64,000 bases of DNA, taken from Posidonia oceanica. Its lineage: Eukaryota > Streptophyta > Magnoliopsida > Alismatales > Posidoniaceae. Numbering within the stretch: the stretch's first letter is position 1; every line of letters begins with the position of its first letter. Where the stretch lies: NCBI GenBank assembly GCA_037176725.1, contig JAZBRS010000039.1, positions 27,068,001-27,132,000 of the forward strand. Reading direction: 5' to 3'. Below, piece after piece: positions 44,164 to 56,003 of this stretch. Under the pieces are notes generated by a model. The model saw nothing but the letters and a program-made list of their open reading frames with translations. It was not told where the DNA came from and did not search any database. Position numbers and translations under genes: made by a program.

Positions 44164-47100
44164 ATGGCCCAGCGTGTTAATGAGACTTCACTTTCAGTTG
44201 CTTTGGAGGAGATCTCACTATCGGCTCCTTATTCCTTTGTTGTGACTTCTATCATTCCTTCCTATCAAGCTTTCCAGTCTCTAGCACTAGGGAGTTCCAC
44301 TCCGCTTATTTCAGGGTGTCGGTGGACTTTTGCTAGTCCGGAGCTTGTCACTGAATCTGTTTCGGTGACCACCACTCGTGCTCTGAGGTTCCAGTTCACT
44401 GCTCCCCTTACTCAAGGCTTTGACACTTTTGGCATCCACTCTACTGAGTCATCCTCTGTTGTAGAATCTCTTCCTTTCGGACAGTCTGTGTCCCAACCAC
44501 CTTTTGTATCTGGTCCCTTGTCGATCCCGACCTTCGGTCTTCCCACTAATGGGACCCCTAACATGCAATTTCAATAGCTGATAGAACTCACCCAGACACT
44601 GTAGGGCCAATCCATGTCTATTCGCCGTCTTGTAGTTCCAGCCACTCCTGAGGTTCCTTGGTAGCCTATTACAGTGTTCCAAACACACCCAGTAGCACCT
44701 CCGCCTTTGCCATCGCCCCAGCTTCTCACTGCACCGGCGATGGGGGCGACATCCATGCCTCCAGCATAGACACCACTTAGCACATAGTATCCACCTCTGG
44801 TATCTGGTGGCCAGCCTCTTGGGTTGGCAGGAGCACAGTACACACCTACCTCGCTGCCTGACACCATACCAGTGCAGCAGCTGTTGCTCCCTCATTCTGC
44901 ACCCTACACTGCACAGCATCTTGCATACCCTTATCCTGTACATCAACAGTTCGTTCCATTGACATGCATACCACCACCCTCTGCACTATCGCACAGGTAT
45001 GCTAGCCCTCGCACCATGACACCAGGTGGCAAGATGGTAGATCTGGAGGACCCCTCAGGGGTAGCTTATTTAGCGTATGTGGCTCCTGCCCCACCTGCAC
45101 AATCTCCATTGGCAATGCCCTCAGACGCACTCCTTGCTAGAGTGCGTGATCTAGAGAGGGCACAACGATCAGGGCATAGCAGAGACCACCAGCATTACCA
45201 GTTCCGAGACCTCTGCTATTTCCCAGAGGCAGTACTCCCTCCAAATTTCCATGTCCAAGAATTTGAGAAGTATAACGGGAAGGGCTACCCAACCTCTCAT
45301 CTTCAAGCATACTACGGAGACATCACTCGACTTTAGGCTGATGACAGGCTCTTGATCTGGCTATTCAAGATGAGTCTAACTGGCCCCGCGCTCAAGTGGT
45401 TCACTTCCCTTGACATGGCCACGATCCGAACTTGAAACGACCTCAGCTAGGTGTTCCTAGAGTAGTACTTGTTTAACATTAACTTGATCCCAAAGCACGA
45501 GGATCTTGTCTCCACTAGGCAGAGACCCCATGAGCCATTCGGGGAGTACGTCAGCCGATGGCGCACCCTCGCCTCACAAGTCCGAGATAGGCCCTCTGAT
45601 GAGGAGTCTTTCGAGATTATCATTTGAGGTACGCAGCCAGACATAGGGGGCCTGTTGAGCATCCACCCTATCACAACCTTCTCATCTTTAATTCAGGCGG
45701 ACGCCCGTGTGGAAGGCACACTCCGTAGTGGTAGCTTTCCCGCACTCTCTGCAGTTGCCAAACACAACAGTAGCAGCAGCAGTAGCAACAACAGCGGCAA
45801 CAACAACCCTAGGAGGAGGGACTCTCCGAAGCCCTCTGTTGCTTATGTTCGATCCCATGCCACGCCAATCAACATGGTGGCTTAGCCAGGTCCACGTCAG
45901 GTGGTATATGGTCCAACACCTAGGTCACACACACCACAAATCACTCCCACCGCCCAACCAGTGTATTCTGCCCCACCGGTCCGATAAGGACGCTAGGGGC
46001 AAAGACGGCCTCAACACGTTCCACGCAACTATACTCCATTGGTTGAACCTTTGAGTGTTGTCTTTCCCAAGGTAGCGTCACTCCTGAGGCTTCCTGAGGT
46101 TCACCCACCGCCAAGTCCGCTTCTGCATTGGTACAACACGAACCTCTATTGCAGTTTCCATCGAGTCATGGGGCACTCGACAGACAGCTGTTATACATTG
46201 CGGAATGCGATTCAGGATTTGATTGACTGTAAGGTCATTGTTATCGACACCCAAGAGGCAGCCTCCACTTCGGTGTCACCACCTGCACCTATCCCTGCAC
46301 CTCAGCACCCCAACATAGTTAACCAACCCTTGCCTCCACACTCAAGCTCGGGAGGCACTGGGCTTTCAAGAGTCCATTGTTTCTTTCCTTCTAAGCCTGC
46401 CACACCAGTAGTGGACCCTTCCTTTTTGATTCTCCACATCTCTGAGCCTTTTCCTGCGCACTTGTATCTGTCGGCTCTCACTAGTTCTGAGCTGACAATT
46501 CACTTGATACAGTTGACTGCAGAGTCAAAGCGCACCACTATGCCATCCGCCACACCATCTCAAGCTCAGTCTCCTATCTGTTTGCTAGCCCGACCTCAAT
46601 CGGGGCCTTCTCCTCAATACCTCTCCCAGTAAGTTCCTTCTTCTGCCAGCCTACCTACTGCCCCGCTGGAGCTAGCAGCTCACACCCCACTGGTCATCAA
46701 CATGACTAGGGATACCCATCGTGTTCCATATGATTATGCCATAGAAATGTGCACAGAAATCACGCGATTTGGGAGGATGTGCCAGCCAGCAGCTCTGACA
46801 TCCAGACCTAGCCACCCAGAGCCAACTCCTTCACCTCCCATGGGACAGCCTGCTAGGACTTTCGCAGTAGACAGCCCAGCTCCGCCCTCCACCTCATCCC
46901 CTGTTGCTCTAAAGAAGGATCAACCTTCTACCGATATCACCGCTCAATTGAAGAAGGTGAAGGCTGATATTTCCAACTAGGATCTTATCTACACATCCTC
47001 AGAGCATAGCGAGGCCTTTCTTAGAGTTTTCCAAGCTGCCCACGTCTCCCCGACGATTGAGCCCACTACCTCGAGACAATGGTGGGCATGATTGCAGTTC

Positions 47101-47211
47101 TGCAAGTCATCACTTTTTCAAGTGGAGAATTGCCTCCGTTGGGGATAAACCATAACCAACCCCTGTTCATCACGGTACAGTACCAGAACTTTCACATTCC
47201 CCTAACACTAG
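44164..47211 (+). pseudogene. gag and start of protease of element 5, heavily decayed
   Basis: It starts at MAQRVNETS, parallel to the other gags. More than a dozen in-frame stops occur, mostly at places where relatives have Gln (TAG for CAG) or Trp (TGA for TGG; for example ACT-TGA-AAC-GAC at about 45430 for TWND). The Gag core is readable (SLTGPALKWFTSLDMAT, EPFGEYVSRWRTLASQVR), as is the zinc knuckle CSFHRVMGHSTDSC. The protein then enters the protease (NFHIPLTLV) and is cut by element 6 just before the catalytic Asp. The number of stops makes this the oldest coding copy here. Confidence 0.88.
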
Positions 47212-49602
47212 TGTGACTATCCTCGGGGGTCCTGGTGACCTTAAGGGGGCGGATCGCTGCCAAAGAGGTTGCGTGCGCCTCAATCGTCGGTTCGAATGGA
47301 TCATGGAACAGGTGAATCCGAGGGTGGATGCTCGACTCGGGAAAACACCAGAATAAGGAAAAAAGCATAAAAACGAGGGAAAAAGTAAAAGAAGGGAGTC
47401 ACCACCTAGTCTATTAAATGCGGGAAGACGAGGAAAACCGAATAAGGAAAACAGAAGGAAGACTTACAATGCGATGCAAAGAAACATGAAATCTGACTTG
47501 AAAGGATGCGACACGAAGTCACTACGGTCCAGAGAGAAGGGTAAGGACTCCTGTTACGCATGGGGAAGGTATTAGGCACCCCCATGCATCCGAGGAGCAA
47601 TCTTCCTAGGCCACTTCCGCTTTTTGCATAGTCGATGTCGACGAATCATGCCAGTTAATGTATGCTTCAAGAACCAAGATGCAAAGATGCAATGCTATGA
47701 TATTTGAAAACTTGCAGAGCGCTGATAAATGAAGGGAGATGTGTTTTAAAACATGAAAACTGGGCTCAGCCATGCTACCAGTGTTCTATGATTAAACTAG
47801 GCACTTGCGCCGCTAAGGCACACTGGGAATATCTGCTAAGGAGGCCTACTCTATCATCGCGTCGACAGTTCAATTGAACTCCAAGTAGTAATCATTATTG
47901 CTCTATGCATGCAATCGGAAATCAAAACATCGAAATCCATGCAAGGCGATGTAAATCGTGATAAACAGGGATGCAAGAACCAGCAGAGGATGATAATGGA
48001 TGAGTAAACAAAGAAACAGGACTTTTCATACGATCAACTTTGGTTCTGGTTGCGCGCTTGCAAGTCGCGCTGGATATAGATGCCTTATACATGCACCCAA
48101 AGGTAATGCATATAAGATACGTTTGGTCCTGTCGCTCATAGAACGTGTTTCCAGAATTACAGAGAGATCACAGATCTCAGAGTACAAATACTAGCCATAC
48201 AAGGCATAAAACCAAGCAAACAGATATTGGATGAACCAAAATAGGATGCAAGACAATCATAAAAGACTGCAAAAGATAGAAAGCAAACCAGTTGAGGAAC
48301 TGTTCTGGTTCCGGGCTTCGCGCCGACAAGTCACGCTAGATATTGACGCGTTATAGGCGTGCCCAAAGGTAACGCCGTATACTAACGCCAATTCCAGCTG
48401 CTTGTCTTGTTCGCACCAGAAAACACAAAATAGACCGCAACCTCGTTGCACAATTAAGCGATATGCAAGAATGAAAGCTATGAAGTGTTGATCGACAAAG
48501 CTAGAGAAGATGATAATGCATCACAGGGAGCAAAGAAGCAATAAAATGCGTGCATGTAATGGCCTCCCCACCCGACAGCTGCATGCGGGAAAGAAATGGG
48601 TCGCTGGCCGCTATCGCGGCTGGAGACTCAATCCAGCTCCGCTGTTAGCCTACGTCGGAGATGGTGGAGGTCGAACAGGTCCTTTGGATGCAATGCAAGT
48701 GCAAAACAGAAAAGAAAACAAGATGCTCATCGGCGGCAGTGGAATAAAAACCAGAAAACAACGATGAAGAGCAGTAATGCTGAAGAAAACACAAAGCATG
48801 TAACAGCTAATGCTATGCTAAGTGATGAAGGTGCTCACTTGTGGAGAGTCGGCATGTGCTCTCAATGGGAGGCGACGAACTTCAGGAGGTTGGGTTGCAG
48901 TGGAATTCCAATGGGATGCAAGGATTCTAGGTGGTCTCAAGACAATCACAAAGCTTGTCTCAAGGTAAACTCCAAGGGGCCCTCAAGGGTTTTTTCAGAG
49001 AGGCTGTGGAAAGGAGGGATATGGACGTGTTTTATAGATGGTTTGCATGCATGGATGTTGTTGGTTTCAAACCGACGCAAATACGTGGTTTGGATGCTTT
49101 GGAAGGTAGTGGAAGGGGTAGGACTGGCATTGGCTATGGTGTGAGGGCTGGATATGAGTGGGTGCATACTCAGATCTGCCGGGGCCAATGGGAGGTGCGG
49201 ATGCAATGGATTGTGGTGCAGAATGGCAAAAGAAACCCTTCTGACAGTTTTACTGAAACAGAACATCGCGCTAGCAATACGCGCCTGCACAGCGCGTCGC
49301 TTGTTTATGTTTGAGGTAGGCGTTGGTTGGTGTCGTCTTCTATAGATGTCGTGAGATGACGCTGTATAGAGATGCTAAGTTTGTATCAGAAGTCAATAGC
49401 TGGATTTTGAGCTCATTGCAGGGTATACCGGGCTGTTGATGGACCTAGGCTTTGTTGTGAGTTGGGTTTTGATGGGTTTGAGGTGTTAGGTGGTTTTTGG
49501 GATGGTTTGTTGGGATCTGGAGTGGGGTAAGGTCCACTACAACCAAGCCTGTTCCGTCGGAAATGTCTGCCGATGAATACCTGTAAAAATGGGGTGTCTA
49601 CA
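47212..49602 (-). repeat. 3' LTR of element 6 (2391 bp, family C)
   Basis: On the minus strand it begins TGTAGACACCCCATTTTTAC at 49602 and ends at 47212 (plus-strand TGTGACTATCC). It is related to the solo LTR (shared gctgccaaag...gtgcgcc near the end) but diverged. It has the conserved block at 47541-47583 and an internal duplicated segment (48042-48112 and 48298-48378, sharing ggttctggtt, caagtc and cccaaaggtaa). No gene supported. Confidence 0.83.
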
Positions 49603-49666
49603 GATGCCCTTCCCTGAGCAAGGTCACAGGAACCGAGACTGCTACTCAGGGTTGACAAGACACCCC
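49591..49666 (-). promoter_or_regulatory. PPT of element 6 inside an inverted repeat
   Basis: The minus-strand purine tract agggaagggcatc (49603-49615) lies next to the LTR start. ggggtgtc (49591-49598) and gacacccc (49659-49666) form perfect 8-bp arms around it. Confidence 0.78.
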
Positions 49667-50085
49667 GCCCAAGTTATAGCAATGCAACCTATGCTGATGC
49701 AAATGCTGATGCTGATGCTACATGATGCATTGAATGGTGAGTTGACGGACTCAACACCGGATAATGGGGTTATCGGCCCAAGGAGTTGATGGACTCTTCG
49801 CCGGATAGTTTGGGTTATCAGCCCAACGAGAAAAAATGCCGGGCATAGTAATAGATGTCGTCCGAGCAGTTTGGGTTACCAGCCCACACACAAGAAAAAG
49901 AGAAATGATACCGAGGTAGATAAAAAGATGCCCCTGGTGTCGAGAAAGGGATACTAGGGGCAAGAAAAAGGTCCTGGCACCGAAAAGGCGACAGACAGTG
50001 TAACAGGTGTCATCTGAGCAGTTAAGGCTGCCAACCCGAGCAGACATTTAACTGTTGTCGACCGAACAGTTAGGGCTACCAGCTT
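49667..50085 (-). other. 3' UTR of element 6, conserved modules
   Basis: No gene. It contains the gttgacggactc...ccggatagtttgggttatc module (49738-49830) nearly identical to element 3, and a cccctggtgtc/gatactagggg pair (49934-49963). Confidence 0.65.
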
Positions 50086-50580
50086 GAGCGAGGCTCCAAA
50101 GAGGCATGCAAAAAGAGGCTCGTCCTCGTCCGAGGAACGAGGAGACAAGGCGAGCGAGGCTCCAAAGAGGCACGTAAAAAGAGGCTTGTCCTCATCCGGG
50201 GAACGAGGTGACAAGGTGAGCGAGGCTCCGAAGAAGGATGCAAAAAGAGGCTTGTCCTCGTCCGGGGAACGAGGAGACAAAGCGAGCGAGGCTTCGAAGA
50301 GGCATGCAAAAAAAGGCTTGTCCTTGTCTGGGGAACGAGGATACAAGGCGAGTGAGGCTCTGAAGAGGCACGCAAAAAGAGGCTTGTCCTCGTCTAGGGA
50401 ATGAGGAGACAAGGCGAGTGAGGCTCCAAAGAGGCATGCAAAAAGAGGCTTGTCCTCATCTAGGGAACAAGGAGACAAGGTGAGCGAGGCTCCGAAGAGG
50501 CACGCAAAAAGAGGCTTGTCCTCGTCCGAGGAACAAGGAGACAAGGCGAGCGAGGCTCCAAAGAGACACGCAAAAGGCTG
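50086..50580 (-). repeat. 3' UTR tandem array of element 6, 66-bp CTTGTC/GACAAG hairpin units
   Basis: About 7.5 units start at 50086, 50152, 50218, 50284, 50350, 50416, 50482 and 50548, exactly 66 bp apart. Each holds CTTGTC-CTCGT and ACGAG-GAGACAAG arms around tccgggga-like loops. Because 66 is divisible by three, a 225-residue frame (50631-49954 minus) stays open as 22-residue repeats. I do not call it a gene. Confidence 0.92.
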
Positions 50581-51907
50581 AAATGTGATAAGTTTTAGAC
50601 TTATCGACCACGAAGATAACGAGAATACCAATATCTGGCGATATGGCAGAGGTCCGTAGACGATCCTGTGACAATTAGGGTTGTCAGCCCGAGGGAACGG
50701 TTGTGGCTTCTATGCTGAGGAGCATCTGTGTAGTTAAGCTGAACTGCAAGGGGGCCACTGTAATTTATCCAATCAAAGGGTCTCTAGTGCTTCTGACTGA
50801 TTGTCCGATGCTCTGGCAGGTATATCAGACTGAGGAGGCTCTCATGACGGTGCCCAAGGCTATGTAGACTGCTCCGAGGTAAATTCCGCAGTTCCGCGGA
50901 AAGACATGAGCTTGAATGCAAATTCTCTGTCTGGTGCGCACGGCAATTTCTGCCAGTCTTGAGGACAAATGTTGAATGTGATGGCTGTGTCCTCTGTGGA
51001 GTGGCTGCCCTGAATGAATCCGGCATCGATCCTATCAGACTCTGAAATTCTGGGAAACTACGGGGACTTTTCTGCAATTTTCCCGTTCAGTGATTTTTGC
51101 TGAAAGTTTTCTGACTTTGCAAACCTGCTAGGTTTGGGGGACCATCCTCAAGATTCTGAGGGATGGTGATAAGAAATTCGCTCGAGACTTGGGCTATTCC
51201 AATGCTTCTACAAAAGCTAAGGGTTTGATTGCAATTTCTGAAATATGAGGGAGTGCGTTGCGATTCTGCTAACTCCACTGCTTTGCTACTCATTCTGGGA
51301 GCGTTTGCAATTGATACACTGATACAGATCATGATTAGAGCTACTGCTGACTGATGGGCACTGTTCTGCCATTTTACCGAAATTAGGGGCTTGCCTGCAA
51401 TTTACCCCCCCTCTAGGGGTTTTTAAGCAATTTTGCCGATCTTGGGTTGTGATCACAACCTTAGGGACTTGCTTTACAATTTTGCATATGCCAAGGGCTT
51501 GAGTGCAATTTTGCAGAAGTTCGGGGACCAAATCGCAATTTCACTAAGTAATTTGCATTTTAAACCCTTGCATGGCACTATGTACGTGAAGAGATGCTGT
51601 CCCAACCTCTTGGAGAATTCCTGAAAGGGTGGGTCCCACCAAAAATGCAACTATTGGCAATGCAACTGCTCTCTCCTATCATCTGATTTTTCTTCATTGC
51701 AAACTTTATGCAAATGAAAATATGCAATGAAATGTTGATTTAATCTTGGTTTCAAAATCAACCTTCTTCCTTTTATTTTGTTCTTTTTCATTTCTCCCAC
51801 ACGAAATCCTCCTTCCTGTCTCTTCCTCTTCTTAGCCAACTCCTCCTCCTTCTCGGTGGCTTTGGCGGTGAGGATGTCGGATGGCGATGCAGTAGGGGAG
51901 GACGTCG
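50581..51907 (+). other. Upstream region and 5' flank of the antisense PMD gene
   Basis: No ORF supported. The last 100 bases before the first exon are CT-rich (about 51775-51865), as in many plant 5' UTRs. The zone 51070-51720 is AT-rich with repeated words like tgcaattt. It could hold the promoter of the PMD gene, but no TATA box stands out. Confidence 0.4.
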
Positions 51908-54900
51908 ATGCCGTCGGGTGACGTTAGCGACGCGAAAGGGTGCGGCTCGAGGGGCAGTCCTGTCGGCTGTGATGACGCACGGTGTGGCTCGCCGATCGTG
52001 GGCGGCTCGCGGGGTAGTCCTATGCAGACGACCGGCCCTGTGGCTAGCGGCGGTGGCACGCGAAGCGGGGGCGACGCTCGGGCAAGCCCGGTGGTGGCTG
52101 ATAGTGCTCCACGATATGGGAGCGACGATGCACAGACAATCTCTACAGCGGTTGGGGGCAGTGGTGCGACTGGGACTGGCGGTGCTCGGACTGTGACTGG
52201 GAGCGACACACAGGGGAAGGCCATGGTCGGCGGCAGCGATGCGGTTGGTGGCGGTTCTCCAGCGATCTCCGCCAAGGTAGGCCGTCATTCTCCTCATCCC
52301 CTCTATGTGCCCTGATGTTCATTTTGAACTGGAATGCCATGCTGCCATCTTGCTTGAATTTGATGTCTATATGCCAAGTTCAAACTGATATATTTTTTCT
52401 TCTTCTTTTGATTTTGTTTTTGACGCCTGTATGCCACTGTTCTGTGACTATATGCTTGCATTTTGGCTGTCTGATCCTCTAAGGCAGCAATTTCAGTTCA
52501 TGCCACATGCTTGCATTCTTGCTGTTCAAAGTTTCACTTTGGATACTGCTACTGTATTTTGTGATTTTCTTGCTAATTTTTGTGCATTCTGCCATGATTT
52601 TGTGCGAAAAAGAACAAACTGCAATATCTGCACAATTTGGAAACTATGCCATACATTTTTCTTTCTTTGCAATTACTATGTAAGTCTTGCAAATAACTGT
52701 GCAGTCTTTGCAAATTTGCAATAACTGTGAAATATTTGCAATTTTAAAACTATTTAATTTACCATGCTAGCTTGTTAACTTGCCATGGTTCAATGACTTT
52801 GCCATGTTTTGCAACGCCTGCCACATTCTGGCTGGATCGTGTAACTTTGGCAAACTCTGCAATTTACCCATTTCTAGGGTTATCTGGCAATTTTCACACT
52901 GTGCTTGCAAGCTATGCCACGATCCATGCAAACTCTGTAATCTTTTAGCAACTATATGCCATGATCTTGTGAAATTTGCGAATTTTCTACAATTTACTCG
53001 CTTCTGGGGTGTTTTCTGCAATTTACCCGCTTCTAGGGTGTTTTCTGCAATTTTCCATACTTGTTTATAGTGAATGCCACTGTTCTATGCAACTTTCTAG
53101 CAATCCATGCCATGATCTGCACATCTCTGTGATTTACCTGCTTCTGGGGTGCTTTCTGCAATTTTCCATGCTTGTTTATAGTGAATGCCACTATTCTGCC
53201 TGCTAGTATCTTCTGAGACTTTAACTGAGAAACTACTTTGCACTGACAGCTCTGTTTTTTGCAGTCGAGGCATGACTCTATCCCAGAGGGTCTTCAGATG
53301 TCATGGGCACGCACTTCGGGCTCTCGGACCTTAAGTCAGGGGGCCTCTAGTTCTCGTACTTTGACTATGGGTGCCTCCACTTCTCGGGCCATGAGTCAGG
53401 GTGCTTCCAGCTCTTGGGCTTCGAGTCGGGGTGCTTCTGGTTCTAGAGCTGCGAGCGGTTCTCGGGCTTTGAGTCGTGGTGCCTCTAGCTCTCGGGCCTC
53501 CACATTGAGCTACCCGACCTCGAGGACCTTGAGCGTGTCTAAGGAGCCTGCTGGACCGGTCCTGCCGATCATCCTTGAGGAGGTAAGCTTTAATGGCAAT
53601 TTGTTTCAAGCGGTTATCTACTTAAATGCCTCTGTTTTCTGACTTGTAAGCCGTAATTGCAGAAGCGAGGGAACCACGGGGGGCGTTTGCAGGATCTCGG
53701 TCACATCTGTGAGAGGGAGGACTTCCCGGTAAGTGTACTTCCTTATTTTTAGCTATCCTTCATTTTGATTAATGAGTAGCTGATCCTAATGCTTTTTCTT
53801 GCAGGCCGGGGATGCCACCCAGACGATGAGGTGCCACTGGGCACCAATGCTAGAGCATTTCAGGCCCTTGCCCCTGCATTTGTGTGAGTTCCTACTGCAT
53901 TACACTCCTTTTGGTAGCTTCCTGCGGATTCCTGCCATCCACGGGCACTATCTCTTCTTTCGAGCCCTTGCAGAGCGATGGCGGCATGAGACACACACGT
54001 TCCACTTCCCGCACGTGGAGATGATGGTGTTGCCTGAGCACTAGGCACTGCTGACAGGTCTGCGCTTCGAAGGAGAGCCCATAGTGGGCAAGACGACACA
54101 GGGCTTTGCCATGGCACCTGGTTTGCTGGGGAGAGTGCCTCCTAGGAACAACCGGTCGAAGTGCAGTTTCCAGCTCTCCTGGCTTCACAGTTGGACAGAG
54201 TTGTGGCCCGAGTCGGCCATTGGTTCAAGGCAGTCGCACTTCGTACTGTGGCATTTTCTTTTGGAGCTGATATACCTAATCTTTTATGACGCTTCAGGAT
54301 ACTGCGTGCACGCCGATTGGCTAATCTACCTAGTAGACCTGGACTGTCTAGATATGTATGATTGGGGTAGAGCTAGCTAGGCTTGGCTGCTCTGTGGCTT
54401 GGACAGCGTCATTCAGCTGGGACGACACTCATATGTTGGTCTATACCACCTACTCACTGTAAGTTCTGACTTCTGTTAAGTATAATACTGTTATTCTTGA
54501 ACTGTTCTAATTTCCTCTATTCTTCTTTGACAGTATTGGGCGATAGAGCACACAGTGCAAGGCCACTATTTTTACCGGCTGCGTCCTAAGATGCTTCCCC
54601 TTCTGCGGCAGTGGTGCGAGCATGACCACAGGCTAGCCTTGAGCATCTTCAGCTACAAGGCGTACAGATACCTGCTGGACCTTCAGCGCCTGGAGGACGT
54701 AAGTTTACTCCTCTCTGCATTCTTTAATTTCTGTAAATGACTACTATTCTTGCTAGCCTTTGACTTAGTTTGCTTGTTTGCTGATTCAGATTCAGCTCCG
54801 TCCCTTCGAGGAGTTCGAGGGAATAGACTGGGTTCCCTGGAACTCAGCATGGGAGTTGAGGGAGTGTGAGATCAGGTTCTACTGCCTGAAGAAGTCTACG

Positions 54901-55728
54901 CTCTACCTCCCAAAGCGGGTTCGTCAACAAGTGGCTGACGAGTTCTGTATTTCTCTACCCCCTCCTACTGACATGGGGTCAGTGGCCTACACTCAGGCGA
55001 GGGCTCATGTGGCGATTACTGCTACTCGTGAGCATCTGCCCAGATATCTCCACCGTGGGATGGATTCAGATGATTATCAAAACAAGTTCCGCTTGGTTGG
55101 GAAACCCTTCCTCTTCCCTGAGGAACTGAGGGAGGCGCAGCGTGGGATGTGGTACAGCGCTAATTGGGCTAAGGTATGACAAATCATCTTATATATGTCA
55201 TCTGCTCTGATATGCAACTGCTTGATATCTGTTTTGACTAAGTTGCTGGATTTTACAGGGTTTCAAGGAGGTCTTCAAGTCCTTTTATGATGATATGAGG
55301 GAGAAAGAGGTAAAAACCCTTTTAATTCCGCATTTAAGATACATTTCTGCTCTTTACTGGCTTTGACAATTTTTTCTTTGCAGGCAGCGAGATGGTGGGC
55401 TGGCTTGGAGGTTTGCATTTAACTGTTTATGCAAATGTCATGTTAAAATGCTTCCCATGTTCTGACTTTGTTTCTGCTTTCTCTTTCCCATGGTAGAGAT
55501 CCTACTAGGGAGATGAACATGGCCAGCAGTGAGGACTTCTCTATGGAGCACGAGGAGGAGGATAGGTCCGGTGGAGTGGACGTTGGCCCCTCCGCACTTG
55601 CTGCTTCACGGACTCGGGCTACAAGGATTTCGAGAAGGCTAACCCACAAGGTAGCCCGTACTACAGCCGAGAGGGCCAGGAGAGAGGATCCCAGCTCCGA
55701 CGAGGAGCACAGCTCATGGGAGGAGTAG
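51908..55728 (+). pseudogene. Plant mobile domain (PMD) gene with nine predicted exons, antisense to element 6
   Basis: Predicted exons: 51908-52276, 53265-53582, 53663-53728, 53805-54458, 54534-54698, 54790-55173, 55259-55309, 55384-55410 and 55513-55728. Every intron is GT-AG, every exon is a multiple of three and every joint is phase 0, giving about 749 codons. Exon 1 encodes a Gly/Ser-rich start and exon 2 Ser-rich repeats (GASSSR-like). Exon 4 carries the PMD hallmark RWRHETHTFHFPHVEMM and LLTGLRFEGEPI, then GRHSYVGLYHLLT. The last exon is acidic and Ser-rich. Exon 4 has two in-frame TAGs (54042-54044 and 54378-54380), so this copy is probably dead. PMD proteins are plant proteins linked to transposons and silencing; this one may be cargo of the retroelement. 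Exon 1 start and exon 9 acceptor are least certain. Confidence 0.75.
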
Positions 55729-56003
55729 AGGGATCGAGATGCATCACCCATTTTTGCTGATTCAAGTTATATGTAAAAAACTTGAAAAAAATTCTGATAT
55801 CTTGAATTTTGGGCAAAAATATCCAATATATGCAAATTTTTGTCACAAAATAGTCTAGTGTATGCTTGGATGCTCAAAATAGGTTCTGGAATGTGTTTGT
55901 GATGTTTACACAGCTTTCCCACAGGTATTTGGACGTTCTGGCCCCTTTTGGGAAGCAAACAGGCTGTTCTGGCTAACTGTCTATAAACTGCACTTTGAGT
56001 CGG
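55729..56003. other. Downstream flank of PMD gene
   Basis: Short AT-rich region without a gene. It ends at the insertion site of element 7; gtcgg (55999-56003) is the presumed target site copy. Confidence 0.5.

Larger units (their letters stand above)
40861..47211 (+). mobile_element. Element 5: plus-strand Tat element remnant (leader, gag, start of protease)
   Basis: The leader is homologous to those of elements 1, 2 and 7, followed by a decayed gag and the first part of the protease. The leader is split by a solo LTR (41318-43722). The protease is cut at 47211 by the 3' LTR of element 6. No PBS or complete 5' LTR remains. It may be part of the same original locus as element 3. Confidence 0.82.
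47212..56003 (-). mobile_element. Element 6: Tat-type element, family C, 3' portion
   Basis: Minus strand, showing from its 3' end: LTR (47212-49602), PPT, 3' UTR with a 66-bp array, and an antisense cargo gene up to the insertion of element 7 at 56004. Its pol and 5' LTR would lie beyond the window. It is assigned to Tat by the shared pre-PPT, hairpin and UTR modules, not by its own pol. The left flank actag (47207-47211) is the presumed target site copy. Confidence 0.75.
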
